DNA of 64,000 nt from Macquaria australasica (lineage: Eukaryota; Chordata; Actinopteri; Centrarchiformes; Percichthyidae), in the NCBI GenBank assembly GCA_005408345.1, contig SEMN01000053.1, positions 620,001-684,000 of the forward strand, read 5' to 3'. This document shows positions 61,081-64,000 of the stretch, piece by piece (the stretch's first letter is position 1; each line of letters starts with the position of its first letter). A program made the position numbers and the translations under genes. Below the pieces are notes generated by a model. The model had not been told where the DNA came from and did not search any database. It saw only the letters and a list, made by a program, of their open reading frames with translations.

Positions 61081-61404
61081 CCGGAAGTCTGGCGCTCAAC
61101 CTTCAAAATAAAGCATGCAGTTTTTGTAAGAAGTCCATCGATTAGGTGGCTAGTCTGTGCTGTTCGGTTTAATTGTTTTCCCGCATATAACGCGAGAACA
61201 TCGTGGTAAATCATTGTAGCTTTCGATCATAAATAGAGCAGCTACTAAATGATTTCTTAACTGCTTAAGTAACATGGAGAAAAAGTTTAGCTTCAAATTT
61301 AAATTTGAACGGGATAATCTATCCCACAGACAACCGGCTTGCTCAGCATTTTATTTATTTATTGACTGTGTTTTGTACTCTGTTCTATTCTATTCTGCAA
61401 TTAC

Positions 61405-61905
61405 AGCTGATGAAGATCATGTGTTATGATCAAAAGCTCCAGAACAGCTACTAAATTGACCTTGTGGTGGTCAACTCAAGGTCCACTCCCTCACGTGTCC
61501 TGGAGCTTTTGACTAAATCACAAGGTCCTCATGAAGAGACTGAGTCTGCCAGTTGCCATGGAAATGTAGATGTTAAAACTTTCCACAATTCTGACCATAA
61601 GACTTCACATCCATGATGTTTTCTCATCGGAAAACATACTGAATACATACATGAAACATACTGCTGCTGAGGGCAGTGTGATGCGGTTGAAAGCTCCAGA
61701 ACAAGTGAACGAGTGGACCTTGAGTTGAGATTTGCTACTATATGTCAGCTGCTGTTTCCAAGGTTACGATCACGGACCAGCTCAACAATTAAGTCAGCAT
61801 GGATGAGAAGTCCTAACCAGAATCATTTGACCTTTGACCACCCACATTTCCATGGCAACTGAACTAATCAGCCGATGAGGACCGTGTGATGTGGTCGAAA
61901 GCTTT
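61405..61905. repeat. Palindromic dispersed repeat
   Basis: The arms 61432-61446 (aaaagctccagaaca) and 61496-61510 (tgtcctggagctttt) are near-perfect inverted repeats about 50 bp apart. 'gttgccatggaaatg' (about 61555) recurs inverted as 'catttccatggcaac' (about 61847). 'gatgaagatcatgtg' recurs as 'gatgaggaccgtgtg' (about 61876), and 'gaaagctccagaaca' recurs at about 61689. It therefore looks like two related modules in mixed orientation. Non-coding; family not named. Confidence 0.6.
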
Positions 61906-62029
61906 TTTAACTGCTTTGAGTAAAGAGTCAAGGGTCAAGCTCTCGAATTCTCTATTCTTTCTAACGAGAACTTTACTTTGTAGGTCTTAACCGGAAGCTA
62001 TTTCCTAAATCAGCAACTTTAGCGCTTCA

Positions 62030-62290
62030 CGTTAACGTCGGCAGAAAGTGTAGCCACCGGCCACAATGTCGGACAATGTGTGACAGCGGCTGATGTGGGT
62101 CGAGCATAAAATGTCTTAATCAAATGTTTGTTGTAAGAAAAGCTGCTCTGACGTCACGGTCTCTAATTGACGTTTTACGTAGCCTACGCGACCGACGCCG
62201 CACACACCTTGAAATGCGGTAAAACTTGATTTACAGGAGTGTATGTGTGCTGTCGTCAACGTATTCACAGACAAATAATGGAGGTGAGCT
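62030..62290 (+). promoter_or_regulatory. CpG-rich segment with a CRE and a candidate first exon
   Basis: CpGs are dense here (cacgttaacgtcggcag, cctacgcgaccgacgccgc). A perfect CRE palindrome TGACGTCA sits at 62149-62156. Downstream, an ATG (62278-62280) is followed by GAG and a strong donor GTGAGC (62284-62289). This is the composition of a promoter and small first exon of a + strand gene outside the window, but no protein evidence supports it. Confidence 0.35.
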
Positions 62291-62554
62291 TTTAATCAAG
62301 TTGAACCACATAAACACGTTTAACAGACCATTGATATTGATATCGAAATGGCTAAAGGATTATTTTCATCCATTAATCTTTGCTGAATTTTATATAAAGT
62401 GATGTAAGCTATTTCTTCTTACATTAACTATCTACGTATATGTTTGACCAACAACTTTATACATCTGATGAAAGATTTCAATTGTGGTTTTCCCAACTGT
62501 TTTACTGCTGATTTTTTTTTTAGATATTACTATTGTAGGCTCAACCTTTTTTTT

Positions 62555-62912
62555 GGAGCTGCAACTAAGGATTATTTTACTTTTTGTTTCATTAGCTGCT
62601 GATCATTTTCTTGGTTAATCGATTAATCGTTTAGCCTGTGTCAAAAAGTTGTGAGAAATATCCATCAGAGTTTCCCAAAAGCCCAAGGTGGCATCTTTAA
62701 ATGTCTTGTTTTGTCTGACCAACAGCCCCAAACCCCAACATATTCACCACTATGATATACAGCAGAGAAAAACAGCAAATCCTCACGTTGGAGAAGCAGA
62801 AACCAGAGAATAGTTGGCATGTTTGCTTGATAAATTACTGAAATGATCAATAAATTATCAAAACAGTTGCTTAAATACATTTCTTTCTATCGACTAATTG
62901 ATTAATTGATTT
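62555..62912 (+). repeat. Dispersed 'gggctgcaac...ATTAATCG' repeat, copy 3
   Basis: Begins 'ggagctgcaactaaggatta' and ends 'cgactaattgattaattgat'. It contains 'aagcccaaggtggcatcttt', 'agcaaatcctcacgttggag' and 'tgtttgcttgataaattact', in the same order as copy 2. Confidence 0.8.
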
Positions 62913-63773
62913 AATTTATTTTTGAGTTTTTTCTTTCTGTATTTAGAGACATAGGTCAGTTTGAAAGTGATATGTGTGACATTTAATGATATGAAACAAA
63001 AACAAATTCATATTTTCTGGTTCGGTGATGGTGAATCCAACAATGCCCAACAACCCTACACTTGTTATTTAAATTTCAGTTTTACCAAACATCTTAAATA
63101 TGCACACTACCAAGCACAGAAACACAATACATCCCCCCAATGAACATTTTAGTGATATTACCAATATACTAAAACTTCAGTATTTCTCACACACACACAC
63201 ACACACGTGTACAGGCACACATGCACAATCGCATTTGTAAAACCTGTGTTACTGCAGCCATTAGGCAGTGATTAGTGAAGGCGACGACAGGTTTTCCTCT
63301 TCATCAGCAGGCCTCTCCTGGGAGTCCCATTGGCTCCATCCAGCCTATTAACAGTCCCCAACATGAGGAAGGAGGGGAGTGGTACCTCCCATGGTGGCTG
63401 CCCTTAGCCACACTACACACGCTTGCATTAGTGTGTTAGCTAAATGATTGGCCTCAGGACAGCCCCCGAGCCCTGCAATGCATGTGTTAGCTTATATGTT
63501 CCATCCACTGGGCAATTTATTCATTTATTCATCCACTTCTGCATTCACACTCATGATGGCATCATTTGGTAAATTTGATTGTATTTTCTCTAAACCGAAT
63601 GGGCACGGGGTCGGGGAAAAACACAAGCAAGACAGAGGTGACAGAGCATACAGCGGGGAAAGTCGATCACCAGTGTTATAATTACACAGGATTTCATTCA
63701 TAGTGACATTAACTGGAGTGAAACTGTGCAAACATACACACGCCTGTGCTGCTCTTATATATAGAATACACTG
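62913..63773. other. Gene-free right flank
   Basis: Contains a short (AC)n run at about 63188-63206 and otherwise unique-looking sequence. Small frames on both strands have no family signature. Nothing functional was recognised. Confidence 0.4.
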
Positions 63774-64000
63774 TAGAGCTGAATTAATAAGTCGGCAATC
63801 ATTTTCATTATTGATTAATTTTCCAAGCAAGAATGCCAAATATGTTTTGGCTTGAGCTTCTGCTGCTTTTCTCAAATGTTTTGGTTTTGATTTGTTGGTC
63901 GGACAAAGCAAGCAATTTAAAGTCATCACCTCAGGCTCTGGGAAATTGGAATTGGAATTTTTCACTGATTAATTGATCATTCAAGAAAATAATCAGCAGA
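63774..64000 (-). repeat. Dispersed 'gggctgcaac...ATTAATCG' repeat, copy 4 (cut by window end)
   Basis: Reverse-oriented copy beginning 'tagagctgaattaataagtc' with 'tttgttggtcggacaaagca', matching copy 1 in orientation. It runs off the right edge of the window before its other terminus. Confidence 0.7.

Overview
The window comes from a vertebrate nuclear genome, almost certainly a ray-finned (teleost) fish. Genes are split by GT-AG introns with vertebrate exon phases. Intergenic DNA is AT-rich and holds repeats typical of teleosts: an L2/CR1/Rex1-like LINE, a TIR element with 'GGTGGAA' ends, a 'gggctgcaac...ATTAATCG' dispersed repeat, hAT- and Harbinger-like pieces, and CA/GT/GA tracts. No prokaryotic, viral or organellar features were seen, and no tRNA, rRNA or CRISPR was found.

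Five protein-coding genes could be assembled exon by exon. In order: acvr1 (ALK2, BMP type I receptor; + strand, CDS 5242-18109), acvr1c (ALK7, activin/Nodal type I receptor; +, 27144-41258), cytip (PDZ adaptor; +, 45861-48562), ermn (ermin; +, 52106-53177) and galnt5 (polypeptide GalNAc-transferase 5; - strand, 60623-54531). From memory this is the same order and relative orientation as human 2q24.1 (ACVR1-ACVR1C-CYTIP-ERMN-GALNT5), which supports the names. All five open frames close in phase. The assembled lengths are 684, 493, 360, 327 and 819 residues.

The standout is acvr1. Between the signal-peptide exon and the transmembrane exon lie three tandem, divergent, intact ligand-binding ectodomain exons (5988-6242, 7270-7542, 7808-8074). 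Each is phase 1-1 and carries all ten cysteines of the receptor fold. Vertebrate ACVR1 normally has one. The locus could encode a receptor with three tandem ectodomains, or it could swap ectodomains by alternative splicing, as Drosophila baboon does with its alternative ectodomain exons. Using only the third exon gives a conventional 508-residue ALK2.

Other regions: 1-5234 is gene-free upstream sequence with one TIR element and simple repeats. The acvr1-acvr1c interval carries a full-length but broken 4.8-kb LINE with a perfect 37-bp target-site duplication (20320-25197). The first intron of acvr1c holds an old reverse-transcriptase relic. 49956-51501, between cytip and ermn, is a nest of three DNA-transposon types including a HARBI1-type transposase relic. 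61405-64000, beyond galnt5, holds a palindromic repeat, a CpG-rich CRE-containing segment that could be another gene's promoter, and two more dispersed repeats.

Biologically, acvr1 and acvr1c are linked type I receptor paralogues that signal to different SMADs (SMAD1/5/8 and SMAD2/3, judged from their L45 loops). cytip, ermn and galnt5 are linked by ancestry, not by an obvious shared pathway.
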